From Lasioglossum baleicum (taxonomy: Eukaryota > Arthropoda > Insecta > Hymenoptera > Halictidae), in the NCBI RefSeq assembly GCF_051020765.1, contig NW_027469574.1:34912-98911 (forward strand): a DNA stretch of 64,000 bases. The letters are read 5' to 3'. The notes under the pieces were generated by a model. That model was not told the origin of the DNA and did not search any database. It saw only the letters and a list, made by a program, of their open reading frames with translations. Of the stretch, positions 38,905 through 51,751 are shown piece after piece (positions within the stretch are counted from its first letter, which is position 1; each line of letters begins with the position of its first letter). The translations under genes were made by a program, and so were the position numbers.

Positions 38905-41900
38905 CTTCGAGCGTACGTACTCCCGGAATACCTGGACTGGAACTCGACATCCCAGGATAGGTGATGCCATTTACTTAGCCGTTCGACCATTAAAGAAGGC
39001 GGAGACTTTCTCCAACGATTTGACACTCGATCGCCTGTTTTATACATGAAATTAAGATGACAGTCACTAAAACACATACAAATTTGTTTTTCTGTGAACG
39101 ATATTCTACTCTCGCTACTGCGGATGTTATTTCTCGGAAGGGAAGATATTCTGTGTAAGCTTCAACTACATAGCAAGTGCTAACGTTCTCGAATGGTTTC
39201 ACTCTCGACATCAATATTTGTACCGTGAATTAAGATGTCCACTGGTAATACTGCACAATGGATTGATTCCCGAAATGGCTGGCATGACCAACGGATATCA
39301 AGATATGTGAAACCAATGACTAAGCCACTCGGTTCTTAAAGACGGTGGTATCGTTCTCGAACGCATTGACTCCGGAATTTCCTATTCGTATATGCAATTA
39401 TGTTGACCATCTTCTAAAATATCTAGTAATCAGTTTTCTTCAACACTAAGATAGGCAATCCCTAGTTCGGTGTTGGTTCTAGAAAGATAACTTGTTCGAT
39501 ATAACGTTTGACTCTGTACAGTTTGAATCGTTCTCGAAAGGATTGACGGTCTACTTTAATATTCAAACCGTGAATTAAGATGTCAATAGCCAATACCCGT
39601 CAGCGGACATACTCTCTGTTTTCCCGGGTTGCCACCCAGAATCACGGGACAGATGAAGCTACTGATTAGCTGTTCGATTCACAAGGAAGGTGGTCACGAT
39701 CCTATACCGTTTGACACTCGACCTTCTAATTCATACATGATCATATGGTGACCGTTACTAAAATGGATACTGATTTCATCCTCTGAACACCATGTCATAC
39801 TCTCGATACGTCACGTTAGGCTTTCGGAGTGTAAGGATTTCAGTAAAACGTTTGACTTCGTACCAACTGGGAACGCTCTCATGCGGATTGACGCACTACT
39901 TTCATATTCCCACGGTGAACTAAGATGTCGACTGCCTATAGTGTACAGCGTATTGACACCCGGAAATCCTGGTTTAGCTCTCAAAATCACAGGATAGGCG
40001 AAGCTACACACATAGTTGTTCGAATCTCGAAGAGTGTAGTATCCTTCTGCGACCGTTGGACCCTCGATCTTCTAATTAACACAGGAAATTAAGATGCCCG
40101 TCACTAAAATGTATACTAATTTACTTTTCCGACCTCGATGTCATTCTCTCGATACCGCGATTTAGGTTCTCGAAATGTAAGGTATTCGGAAAAAATAATG
40201 TCTTCATACGTATTGGTAACGTTCGCAATCAATTTGCCTCTCTACATTAATATTCAATCCCTGAATTAAGGTGTCTGGGGCCAACACTGTGCTGCCGATT
40301 TGAACCCGGTATAGCTGGTTTGACTTTCGGAATCACAGGATTGGTGTCGCTATTGACTTAGCCTATCGATCCTCAAAGGAACAGGAAAAGATCTCGAAAG
40401 GTTTGACCCTTCACCTTCATATTTCATACTTGAAATTAAGGTGCCCTTCACTCTAATGAATACTATATTGCTTCTCTGAACACGGTGTTATACTCTCGAT
40501 ACAACCGGTCAGTTTTTCAGGGGGTAAGGCATTCTGTAAGTGGTTTGACCCTACACGAATATGTAATGTTTTGCAGCGGTTTGACGGTCTGCTTTATCAT
40601 TCACACCGTGAATTAAGGTGTATGTTGCCAATACTGTACAGGGAAATTACTCCCTGAATACTTGGTTTGCCTCTCGGAAATACAGGATAGGTGAAGCAAT
40701 TGACTGAGCCATTCGAGTCACGAGACAGGTGGAAACGTTCTCGAAAAACTGGAATCACGATTTTAAATACTTATACATGAAAATGTGACGTCTGCCTGCT
40801 AGAATATCTACAAATTTATGACCGTGAATATTAAGCAGGACACTCCCTACAGCGGGTTAGGCTGCTCGGAAGGTAAGGTCTTCGGGAAAGAGTTTGACCC
40901 TATATGAATATGTAAATTTCTACAACGGTTTGATGCTCTACTTTAATATTCGAACAGTGAACTATGGTGTCTATTGCTAAACCTGTCGAACGGATTTACG
41001 CCCGGATTACCTGGCCTTGCCCTTGGAACCACAGGATACGTGAGGCTATTAACTTAGCCGTTCGAACCTCAAAGCGGGTGGTATCATTCTCGAACTCTAT
41101 GAACTTTGATGATCTAATTCATTAAAAAGATTCGGTGCCGCCACAAAAATGTATACTAATGTGTAAAGACGAAGTCATACGCTCGTCACAGCGGGATAGC
41201 TACTCGGAGTGTACGGAGTTCGGTAATACGACTGACTTCATACCAATTGGTAATGTTCCCCGAAGGTTTGACTCTCTACTTCAATATTCATACCGCGAAT
41301 TAATGTGGCCATTGCCAATACGGTTCAACGGATTTACTTTCGGAATACCTGGTTTGACCCTCGTAATCACAAGATAGGTGAAGCTATTGACCTAGCCTCT
41401 AGACACTCAAAGAGGGTGGGAACGTTCTCCATCGGTTTGACCATCGATATTCTAATTCATAAATGAATTTATGGTGCTGTCACTAAAATGTCTACATATT
41501 TGTTTCGCTGAACACGAAGTTATAACCTTGATAGAGTGGATTATGTTCTCTCAAGGTAAGGCATCAGGTAAATTGTATGTCGTTATGCCAATTGGTTACG
41601 TTATCAAACGGTTCTACGTTCTACTTTTATATTTATACCGTAAACTAAGGCGTCTATTGTCAATACCGTTCAGCGGATTTACTCCTCCAATACAAGGCTT
41701 GACTCTCCGAATCACAAAAATATGTGCAGCTATTGACTCAGCCGTACGACATTCAAGGAAGGTGGTAACGATCTCGAATAGATGGACAGTAGATCATCTA
41801 ATTCCTACACCAAGTTAATGTGCCCGCCACTAATATGTATACGAATTTGTATCGTTGATCACGAAGATATGCTCACGATACAGCTGGTTAGGTTCTCGGA

Positions 41901-44900
41901 GGGTAGGTTCTGCGGTGAAGCTTTTGACATTATACCAATAGGTAACGTCCTACAAGGGTTACACCCTGCACTTCAATATTCAAACCTTGAATTACTGTGT
42001 TCATTACCAATAGTGTGCTGCTTACTGTAGACCTTAATACCTGGTTTGGTTATCGGAATTACAGGGTAGGTCAAGCTATTGACTTTGCCGTTCGACGATG
42101 GGAGTAGGAGGAAACGTTCGCGAGCGAATTGACACGCGGTCTTTTTAATCATCATGAAATTGATATTCGCGTCTGCTAAAATATATACTAATTTGACTCT
42201 CTGAACACGAAGTTTTACCCACGATACAGCGGATTATGTATTTCGAAAGTAAGGTATCCGGCAAGACGTATGACCTTATATCAATTGGTACCGTTGTGAA
42301 ACGCATTCGCGCTCTACTTTAAGATTGAAACCGTGAACTAATGTCTCTATTGCCAATAATCTTAAGCGCACTTGCTCCCGGAATACCTGGTTTGAACCTC
42401 CGAATCTCTGGATAGGCGATTCATTTGACCTAGCTGTTCGACTCACAAAGACGGTGGTAAAGTTCTTTAATGGTTTAACCACGGATATTCTAGTTCATAC
42501 TTGTATTTAAGGTACCGTCACAAAAGTGGGTACTAATGGGTTTTACTTAACACGAAGTTATATTCTCGATATGGCTGACTAGCTTCGTGGACGGTAAGGC
42601 TTTCGGTAAAACGTTTGACTTTATAGCAATATGTAACGTTCTACATATGTTTAACTTTGTACTTTAATATTCAAACTGTGGACTAAAGTTTCCGTTGCCA
42701 ATAGTGTAAAGCCGACTGATTCTCGGAATACCTGGTTTCCATATCGGAATAGCTGGATAGGTGAAGTTATCGACTTTGTCGTTCGACTCTTAAAGAAGGT
42801 GGGATCGCTCTCGAACGATTTGACTCTCGCATACTCTATTCACAAATGAAAATAAGTTGCCCTCTGCTAAAACGTCTAATAATTTCTTTCCGTGAAGTCT
42901 CAGCTAGGAACTCTCTACAGCGGTACAGGTTCTCAGATGGTATTTTTTTGCGCAAAAAGAATTACTTTATTTTAATTCATAATTTTCTCCGGCGGTTTGA
43001 CTTATTACCTAACTGTTTATAACGCCAATTAACGAGTCGATTGCCAATACTGTACAGCGCATTTACTCCCGATGAAACTGGTTTAAGTTTCGGAATCACT
43101 AGATAAGTGAAGCTATGGGATTAGATGTTCTACTCTCAAGGAACGTGGTAACGTTCGCGAACGGTTTGACACTCGATCTCCTAAATCATGCATGAAATTA
43201 AAGTGCGCGACACTATCATGTATTATAATATGTTTCTCTAATCGCGAAGTAATAATTTCGATACAGCGGGTTAGGTTTTCAGAGTGTAAGGTCTTCAGTC
43301 AATCGCATGACTCTATACCATTTGGCAATGCCCTGAAACGTTTTGACGCAATGCTGTAATATTTATACCCTGAATTATAGTGTCAATTGCCAAATCTCAT
43401 CAGCGGACGTACTCCCAGAATACATGGGGTGACTCTCCGAACCACAGTATAGGTAATGCTATTGATATCGCCGCTCGTCTTTGACAACAGGTTGTAAGGT
43501 TCGCGTGCGGTTTGTCCCTCGATATCCTAATTCATGCATGTAATAAATGTGCTCGTCACTAAATTGTATACGAGTTCGTACTGCTGACAACGATGTTATA
43601 CTCTCGCAACGGCGAGTCAGTTTCACCGTAGGTAAAGGCATCTGTAATGTGTTTGATTTTATACCGATAGGCAATTCTCTCAATCAGTTAGACGCTCTTC
43701 TTTACCATTCAAACCGTGAACTGAGATATCTCTTGTCAATACGATTTGGCGGACATACTCTGGTAATACCTGTTTCGATTTTCGGAATCACTGTATTGGT
43801 AAAACTATGGACATATCCATCCGACTCTCGGACGTTTTTCGGAGGGTAAGGCCTTCGGCAAGTCATATGACTTTACAGCAATTGGTAATGTTCCTCCACG
43901 GTATGACAGCCTGCTTTAATATTTGAACCCAGAATTAAGTTCTCTATTGCAAATGCTGTTGAGCGGATTTACTCCCGGAATACGTGGTGTGTCTGTAGGA
44001 ATCACAGGATAAGTGAGGCTATTGATTTAGCCGTTCGTCTCACAGAGAAGGTGGTAACGGTCTTGAACGGCTTGGCGCTCAATCTTCTAACTGATGCATC
44101 AAGTCAAGGTGCCATTCACTAAAATGAATACTAATTGCGTTCTCTGAACACGAAGTTGTACTGAAGATACGGCGGGATAGCTTCTCCGAAGGTGTGGCCA
44201 TCGGTAAGGTGTTTGTATGATTTGACACTCCACTGTAATATTCGAACCGTGAATTAGCGTGACCATTGGTAATACTGCACTATGGATACACTGCAGGAAT
44301 ACGTGGTCTATCCCTCGGAATGACAGGATAGTTGTATCTATTGATTCAGCAGTTGGACTCTCCATGACGCTGGTAGCATTCTCGCAATGTTTTTCCCTCG
44401 ATCGTCCTATTCAAACGTGAAAATAAGGATTACGTCTGCCAAAATGTGTACTAATTTGTTCCGGTGGACACTAAGCAAGCCAATCGCTACAGAGGGACGG
44501 GTTCTTGGATGTAAGTCCTACGGTAAAAAGTTCGTCCCGATGTCAATTCGTAATGTTCTACAATGGTTTCACTCTGCACATTATTTATACCTGTAGGTAC
44601 GGTGTACAAAGCCAATAGTGTACTGCGGATTTTCTACCGGAATGCCTGGATGGAATCTCGGCCACTCGGGGTAGGTGAAGCTATACTCTTACACGTTCGT
44701 CTCTCACAGAAGTTGGTAACGTTCTAGAACGGTTTGACACGCAATCATCTAATTCATTCCTGAAATTAAGGTGCCCGTCACAAAAATGTATAGTAATTCG
44801 ATTGTTTCTTGGCATCACAGGTTGGGTCAAGCTGTTGACTTAACAGTGCGACTCCCACAGTTGATGAGAACGTTCTCGTAAGACTTGACACTAGATCCTC

Positions 44901-47177
44901 CTATTCATACATGAAATTAAGGTCGCAGTCTGCGAAAATATCTACTTATTCGTTCCTGTGAAGCCAAAGCAAGACAATCGCTAGGGCAGCTTCAGTTCTC
45001 GGAATGTAAGGTATAGGTTAAGAAGAATGACTTAATACCAATTCGTAACGCTCTCCGACGGTTTGACTCTCAACCTTAATATGTATGCCGTGAATTACTG
45101 TATCTATTGCCAATATTGTTCAACGCACTTGCGCCTAGACTCTCGCAATCACAGGATAGGTGAACCTATCGACTTAGATGTGGGGCTTTCAAGCAAGGTG
45201 GAATAGTTCTGCAACGGTTTGACTTTCGACATAGATATTCATACATGAAACAATACTGTGCGTCCGCTAAAAAGTCTACAAATTGGTTTCCGTGGACACT
45301 AAGCATGATACTCGATACAGCTGGTTGGTTATAGGAATGTATGATATTCGGTAAATAGTATGACTTTATAAAAATTCGTTATGTTCTCCAATGTGTTGAC
45401 TCCCTAATTTAATATTCAAATTGTGAATTAAGGTGTCTATTGCCAACAGTGTTCAGCGGATTTACTCCAGGAGTTCCAGGCTTGACGACTCTAGGAATAA
45501 CAGGATTGGTGAAGCTATTGTTTAAGCGGTTCGCCTTCCACAGAAGGTGGCGACATTGTCGAGCGGTTTGACACTCGATCTTCCTATTCACACATGAAAT
45601 TATGTGCCTGTCTCAAAAAGGAAGACTAATTTCTGTCTCTGAGCATGAAGTTATACTCTCTCCCCGTCAGGTTGGCTACTGAGATGATAAAGCCATCGGT
45701 AATAGGTGTGACGTAATAGGGATTGGCATCGTCCGGAATCGGTGTGACGCTATATTTCAATATTCAAACCGTGAATTAAGGTGTTTATTGCCAATACTGT
45801 TCAGCGCATTTACTCCAGGGATACCTGCTACTACTGTCGGAGACACAGGACATATGAATCCATTGACTTACACGTTCGAATCTCATAGAACGTTGTAACG
45901 GTCTCGTTCGCTTTGAACCGCGATATTCTGACTCATAGATGAATATATGGTGCGCGTCACTGAAATGCATACTGATTTGTATCTCTGATCACGAATTTAT
46001 ACTGTCGAAACTGCTGAATAGGTTCTCGCAGCGTAAAGTCTTATGTAAAACGGTTGATTTTAAACCATCTGGTAATGTTCTCAATCAGTTTCAGACTATA
46101 CATTAATATTCCATCCGCAAATTAAGATCCCTTGCCAATAGTACACAGCGGAAGATCACCTTATATACCTTGTGTGACTCTCGGAATCACAAGTACAGGT
46201 GAAACTATTAACTAAGGTGCTCGATTCTCAACTAAGGCGGTAGCGTTCTCGAACGGCTTGACCGTCGATCTTCTAATTCAGACATGAAATTAAGGAGCGC
46301 ACCTCTGGAATGTCAACTTATATGTTTCCATGAACATTAAGCTAAGCATTCCCTAGAGCGGGATGGGCTACACGGAAGGAATTGTCTTCGGTAAAACGTT
46401 TGACTGTATAGCAATTGTTAACTCTCTCAAACGATTTGAAGCATTACTTTAATATTGAAACAGTGAAATAAGTTGTCTATTGGCACTACTGTCCAGCGTA
46501 CATACTCGCGAAGTACCAGGCTTGACTCTCCGATTCACAGGGTAGGTGAAGCTATTGACACAGTATTACGACTCTGAAAGAAGGAGGTAACGTTCTCGGA
46601 CAGTTTGACTATCGATATTCTAATTCATGCACGAAGTTATGGTACTCGTCACTAAATTGTATACCAATTGTTTCCCAATGCACGTAGCCATATTCTCGAT
46701 ACGGCGGACTAGCTGCTCGGACGGTAAGACCTTCGGTAAAACGTTTGACTTTATAGCAACTGGAAACGTTCTCAATCGGGGTGACGCTCTATTTTAATAT
46801 TCAACCATTGGAGTAAAGTGTCATTTCCAATACTGTTCTGCGGATTTAATCGCGATTTACATGGCTTGACCACCGGATTCAAAGGATATGTGAAGGATTT
46901 GACTTCTCCGTTGGATACTCAATGACAGTGGCAACGTTCTCGTACGGATGGACCATCGATTTTTTATTCAAACACGAAGTTACGGTTCCGACACTGAAAT
47001 AAATACTAATTTCTTTCCCAGAACACGAAGATATACTTTCGACAGAGCTGGTTAGTGTTTCGGAGGGTAAGGTCTCCGGTAAAACGTTTGTCTTTATAAC
47101 AATAGGCAACGTTCACAAACGGTTTGACGTTCTACTTTACTATTCAAACCGTGAATTAATGTGTCTATTGGCAATAC
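38905..47177 (+). repeat. Satellite array, plus orientation, block 7
   Basis: About 24 units, including some of the cleanest. The unit 41418-41763 divides into A (176 bp) and B (170 bp) and can serve as a reference. Two deletions fuse distant parts of the unit: near 43829-43836, B text CCGACTCTCGG joins A text TTTTTCGGAGGGTAAGG. Near 44800-44808, A text TAGTAATTCG joins B text GGCATCACAGG. The block ends in a B half after CTATTGGCAATAC at about 47177. Confidence 0.92.
41418..41763 (+). repeat. Reference dimer unit of the satellite (A 41418-41593, B 41594-41763)
   Basis: Counting from one GGTAACG-type core to the next gives 176 bp for A and 170 bp for B, 346 bp in all. Both halves begin with a form of GGTAACGTTCTCRAACGG and TTTGAC, with a CGTTTGAC or CGTTCGAC word 36 bases before the corresponding TTTGAC. 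Both also carry TTAAGGTG at about base 53. Outside these shared words the halves have drifted far apart. The unit therefore arose by duplication of a shorter monomer of about 170 bp. This length is close to one nucleosome plus linker, and the dimer to two. Confidence 0.88.
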
Positions 47178-47589
47178 CCTTCCAGAAAGTTACCACATTC
47201 TTTGAGAGTCGAACGGCTGAGTCAATAGCTTCACCTTTATTTGTGATTCCGGGCGTCAAACTTGGTATTTCAGGGGTAAATCAGCTGCACAGTATTGGCA
47301 ATAGACACTTTAATTCTCAGTCTGAATGTAAAAGTAGAGCGCCAAACCGTTTGTGATTGCTACCAGTTGCTGTAAAATCAAGCGTTTGACCGAAGGCGCT
47401 ACCCTCCGCGAACTTCGCACGCTTCTACGAGATTATAACTCCGTGTTCAGAGCAACACATTAGTTTGCACTTTAGTGTCGCACACCTTAATATCGTGTAC
47501 GAATTGGAAGGTCCAGGGACAAGTCGTTCGTGGAAGTAACCACCTTTTTGAGAGTGGCGCAGATACGTCAATAGCTGCACCTATCCTGG

Positions 47590-47628
47590 ATTATATATAT
47601 CTCATATATATCTCTATTATATATATAG
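47590..47628. repeat. AT-rich microsatellite inside the satellite
   Basis: Runs of TA separated by CTC or CTCTAT replace roughly 20 to 25 bases of a B half between CTATCCTG and GACCAGGTAATC. The run is partly self-complementary. It is the only simple-sequence run of this length in the window. Confidence 0.85.
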
Positions 47629-48782
47629 TGCAAGACCAGGTAATCATGAAGTAAATCCGCTGAATACTATTGGCAGTACAAACGTTAATTCCCGGTATCA
47701 AGTTAAAGTAGATAGTCATGCCGTAGGATAACATTACCAATTGATATAAAGTCATTAAGATTACACAATACCTTTCCATCCGAGAACCATTCCCGCTGCA
47801 GCGATTGTCTTGCGTAGTTTTCGCAGGAATAAATGAGTAGACATTTTAGCATGCGGACACCTTATTTTCATGTAGGAATAGAAAAATCATGAGCAAAACT
47901 TCTCGGGAACGATACCACCTTCTTCAAGAATCGAACTGCTAAGCAAACTGCTACACCTATCCTGTTATTCCGATAGTTACACCATGTAGTCTGCGCTCAA
48001 ACGCGGCGTACAGAATTGGCATTCGACACACAATTTCAAGGTATAAATATTAAACAACAGAGCCAAACCTTCGTAGAACGATCCATATTGCTCTACACTC
48101 GAACGTATTACCGAAGTCCGTTGTATTCGAGAAGCTTACCAGCTGTTTCGAGGTTATATCGTCGTGTTGAGAGAAGAAAAATAGTATACATTTCAGTGAC
48201 GGGCGAATTAATATCGTGTATGAATTAGAAGATTGAGTGCCATTCCGTTTGTGAACTATACCACCACCTTTGAGTGTCGAACGGCTATGTCGATATTCTG
48301 ATTCCGATAGTCAAATTAGGTATTCCGGGAGCCAATTCGCTTTACGGTATTGGCAACAGACACTCTAATTTATGTTACGAATATTAACGTAGATGGTCAT
48401 TCCGTCGGAGAACATTATCAGTTGAATATTGAGTCATTCTTCTTACCGAATACATTACCTTCGTATAATCCAACCCTTTGTTGCGGGAATCGTTCTTAGT
48501 GCTCGCGGAAACAAATTCATTGACACGATAGCAGCAGAATACCTTATGTTCATATATGAATAGGAGGATCCAGAGGCAAAGAGTTCCAGAACGTTACCGC
48601 CTTCATTCATAATCGCACATCTATGAAAATAACTTCCCCCATCCAGTGATTCCGAGAGTCACACCAGGTATATTAGGAGTAAATCCGCTGTACCGTAATG
48701 GCAATGGATACATTAATCCGCACTTTGTATATTAAAGTTGTGCGTCGATCCGTTTGGGACCGCTACCAATTGCCATAAAGTC

Positions 48783-48823
48783 TTTCCGAAGATAGTAAAG
48801 TAAAGTTTTTCCGAAGATATTAC
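48783..48823 (-). repeat. Short tandem duplication within an A half-unit
   Basis: TTTCCGAAGATAGTAAAG is followed by TAAAGTTTTTCCGAAGATA, so TTTCCGAAGATA appears twice about 29 bases apart. Normal units carry a single form of this text (TTTTACCGAAG). Confidence 0.75.
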
Positions 48824-51751
48824 CCTTCGAAAAATTAAAGCGCTGTATCGAGAGTTTAACTTCGTGTTTAGAGAATTACATCAGTACATGTTAAAATGAT
48901 GTCATCGTAATTTCATTGTGAATAAGAAGATCGATGGTGAGACAGTTCGAGACCGTTACCACCTTCTATAATATTCGAATGTGTAAGTCAATAGCTTCCC
49001 ACATCCTGTGTTTCCGAGGTACATACCCGGTATTCTTGGTGTAAATCTGCTGAATATTATTAGCAATAGACGCCGCAATTCACGGTTCGTATATTATCCG
49101 TTGAACAACTTTTCCAGTTGGTATGTGGTCAAACACTTAACCAATAGCCTTACGTTCGGAGAAGCTAACGCGCCGTTTCGAGAGTCAAACTTCTTGATGA
49201 GAGAACGAAATAAGTATTCACTTTAGTGACGGGCCCCTTACCACCATGCATGAATGAGTAGATCGAGTGTCAAACCTCTCGAGAACGTTGCCACCTTCTG
49301 TGAGACGCGAACGGCCAAGTGACAAGCTTCACCTAACCTGTGATTCCGAGCGTCAAGCTTGGTATTCCGACAGTTAGTCCGCTGAACAATATTGGCAATA
49401 GACACCTTAATTCACGTTTTGTGTACTAGATTATGTCGTCCATCCATCTGAGATGGTTACCAATTGGAAATATACTAATTCTTTTTACCGAATACGTTAC
49501 CTTTCGAGAACCTAAGCCGCTGTACGAAGTGTCTTTTCAAGTGATCTCGGAAGAAAATTAGTAGACATTTATCAGACGGGCACTTTATTTTCATCTTGGT
49601 GTAGCAAATTCGTAAGTCAAACCGTTAAAGGACGTTTCCATCTTCTTTGAGAGTCGAACGGCTAACTCATTAGCTTCACCTATACTGTGATTCTGTGAGT
49701 CACACCATTTATTCCGGCCGTAAATGCCCTCCACTGTATTAGCAGTAAGAACCGGAATGCACGTTATGAATATCAGAGAAGACCATCAACCCCTAGTAGA
49801 CCGCTAACCATCTGCATAGAGACCGTTTTCTGAATGCCTTACATTCCGTGAAGCCAGCACACCGTAATGATAATATAATTTCGTGCTCGGAGAAAGACAT
49901 TAGTATGCATTTTTGTGACGCGCAACATAATTTTATGTATGAATTAGAAGTTAGATGGTCAAATCGTTCCAGATCGGTACCACCTTCTATGAAATTCGAA
50001 CGGATATGTCAAGAGCTTCACCTATGCTTGGATTCCCAGAGTCAAAGCAGGCATGCCTGGAGTAAATTCGCTTGGCAATGGACATCTTCATTCACGTCAT
50101 GAATATCAATGTAGAGAGTCGGACCGTCGTAGAACATTACTAATTCGTATAAAGTCGTTCCCATAACGAATACCTTACCTTCCGTGTGGCTGACCCGCTG
50201 TATCGAGGGTATAGATTCGTGTTTAGAGAAATACCTCTGAATACAATCAAATGGCGGCACCTCAAATTCATCTATGAATTAGAACATCGATTGTCAAGCC
50301 GATCATGAACGTTGGCACCATGTGTGAGAGACGTACGGCTAAGCAAATAGCTTCATATATCCTGTGAATCCGAAAGTGAAACCAGAGTGAACAGTATTGA
50401 ACTGTACAGTATTGGCAATGGACACCTCAATTCAGTGTTTGAACATTGAAGCAGGATGTCAAGCCGTTGTAGAACAGTAACCATTCGTGTAGGGCCAAAC
50501 TACTTCCAATATGCCTTACCCTCCGAAAAGCTAACCCACAGTATCGGGAGTATAACACTGTGTTCAGTGGTACGAACTAGTATACAATTTAGTGATGAGA
50601 ACCTTAATTTCGAGCATGAATTAAAAGATAAGGTGTCGATCATTTCGAGAAGGTTTCCTCCTTCTGTAAGACATGAACGGATAAGTCAATAGCTTCACCT
50701 ATCCTGTGTTTGAGAGAGTCAAACCTGTATTCCGGGAGTGAGTCCGCTGAATAGTGTTGGCAACAGACACCTTTCTTCGCGGTTTCAATATTACAGTACA
50801 GATTCAAACCATCGCAGAACATAACTAATTGGTATAAAGTCATTTTTTTTACCGGATACCTTGCCTTCCGTGAACTTAATCCGCTGTATGGAGTGCCCAG
50901 CTTAGTGTTCACGCAACCAAATTAGTAGACATTTTAGCAGATGGGCATCATAGTTCCATGTATGAGTAGCAATACAGAGAGTCAAATCGATCGAGAACGT
51001 ATCCATCTTCTTTGAGAGTGGCAAAGGAAAGTCTGTAGTTTCACCAATCCTGCGAGTCCGAGAGTCAATCCTGGCATTCTAGGTGTAAATCCGACGAACA
51101 TAATTGGAAGCAGACACCTTATTTCCCCCTCGGAATATTAAAGTAGAGATTGAAACCGACACAGAACATTACTGAATGGTATAAAGTCATTCCTTTCGCC
51201 GAATGCCTCGCCTTCCGAGAACTTAACGCGCTGCAGCGAGTGTCTCACTCCGCGCTCACGGAAACATATTATTAGACATTTTAGCAGACGCACACCTTGT
51301 TTCCATATATGAATAACAAAATCGAGAGTATGACCGTTCGAGTACGGCACCACCTTTCTTAGGATTCTCCCAACTACGTCAATAGCATCACGTACCTGTG
51401 ATTCCGAAATACAAAGCAGGTATTCCGCCAGTAAATTCGCTGTACAGCATTGGTAAGAGACACCTTCATTCACTGTATGAATATTAAGGTACAGTGTCAA
51501 ACGGTTGTAGAATGTTACGAATTTGTATGAAGCCATCTGTTTTATCGAATGCCATACCTTCCGAGAAGCTAAATCGCTGTATCTAGAGCATAAATTCGTA
51601 TTCAAAGAATCATATTAGTATACATTTTAATGACGAGCACCTCAATTCCATGTTTGAATAGCACAATCGATATTCATACCGTCCGAGAACTTTACCACCT
51701 TCTGTGAGAGACGTACGGCTATGCCAATGGCTTCACCTATCCCTAGATTCA

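Larger units (their letters stand above)
47178..51751 (-). repeat. Satellite array, minus orientation, block 8
   Basis: About 13 units in reverse. It holds an AT microsatellite at 47590-47628, a small tandem duplication at 48783-48823 and another at about 50387-50412, where ACAGTATTG occurs twice and neighbouring text is missing. It starts at the same repeat position as block 2 (see findings). It ends near 51751, where CTTCACCTATCCCTAGATTC passes into plus text AAGCCGTTCGAATCAC. Confidence 0.92.

Noticed and set aside
41418..41763. CENP-B box or alpha satellite
   Set aside because: The half-unit length is close to that of alpha satellite, but the sequence differs and TTCGGTAAAACG lacks the CGGG part of the box.
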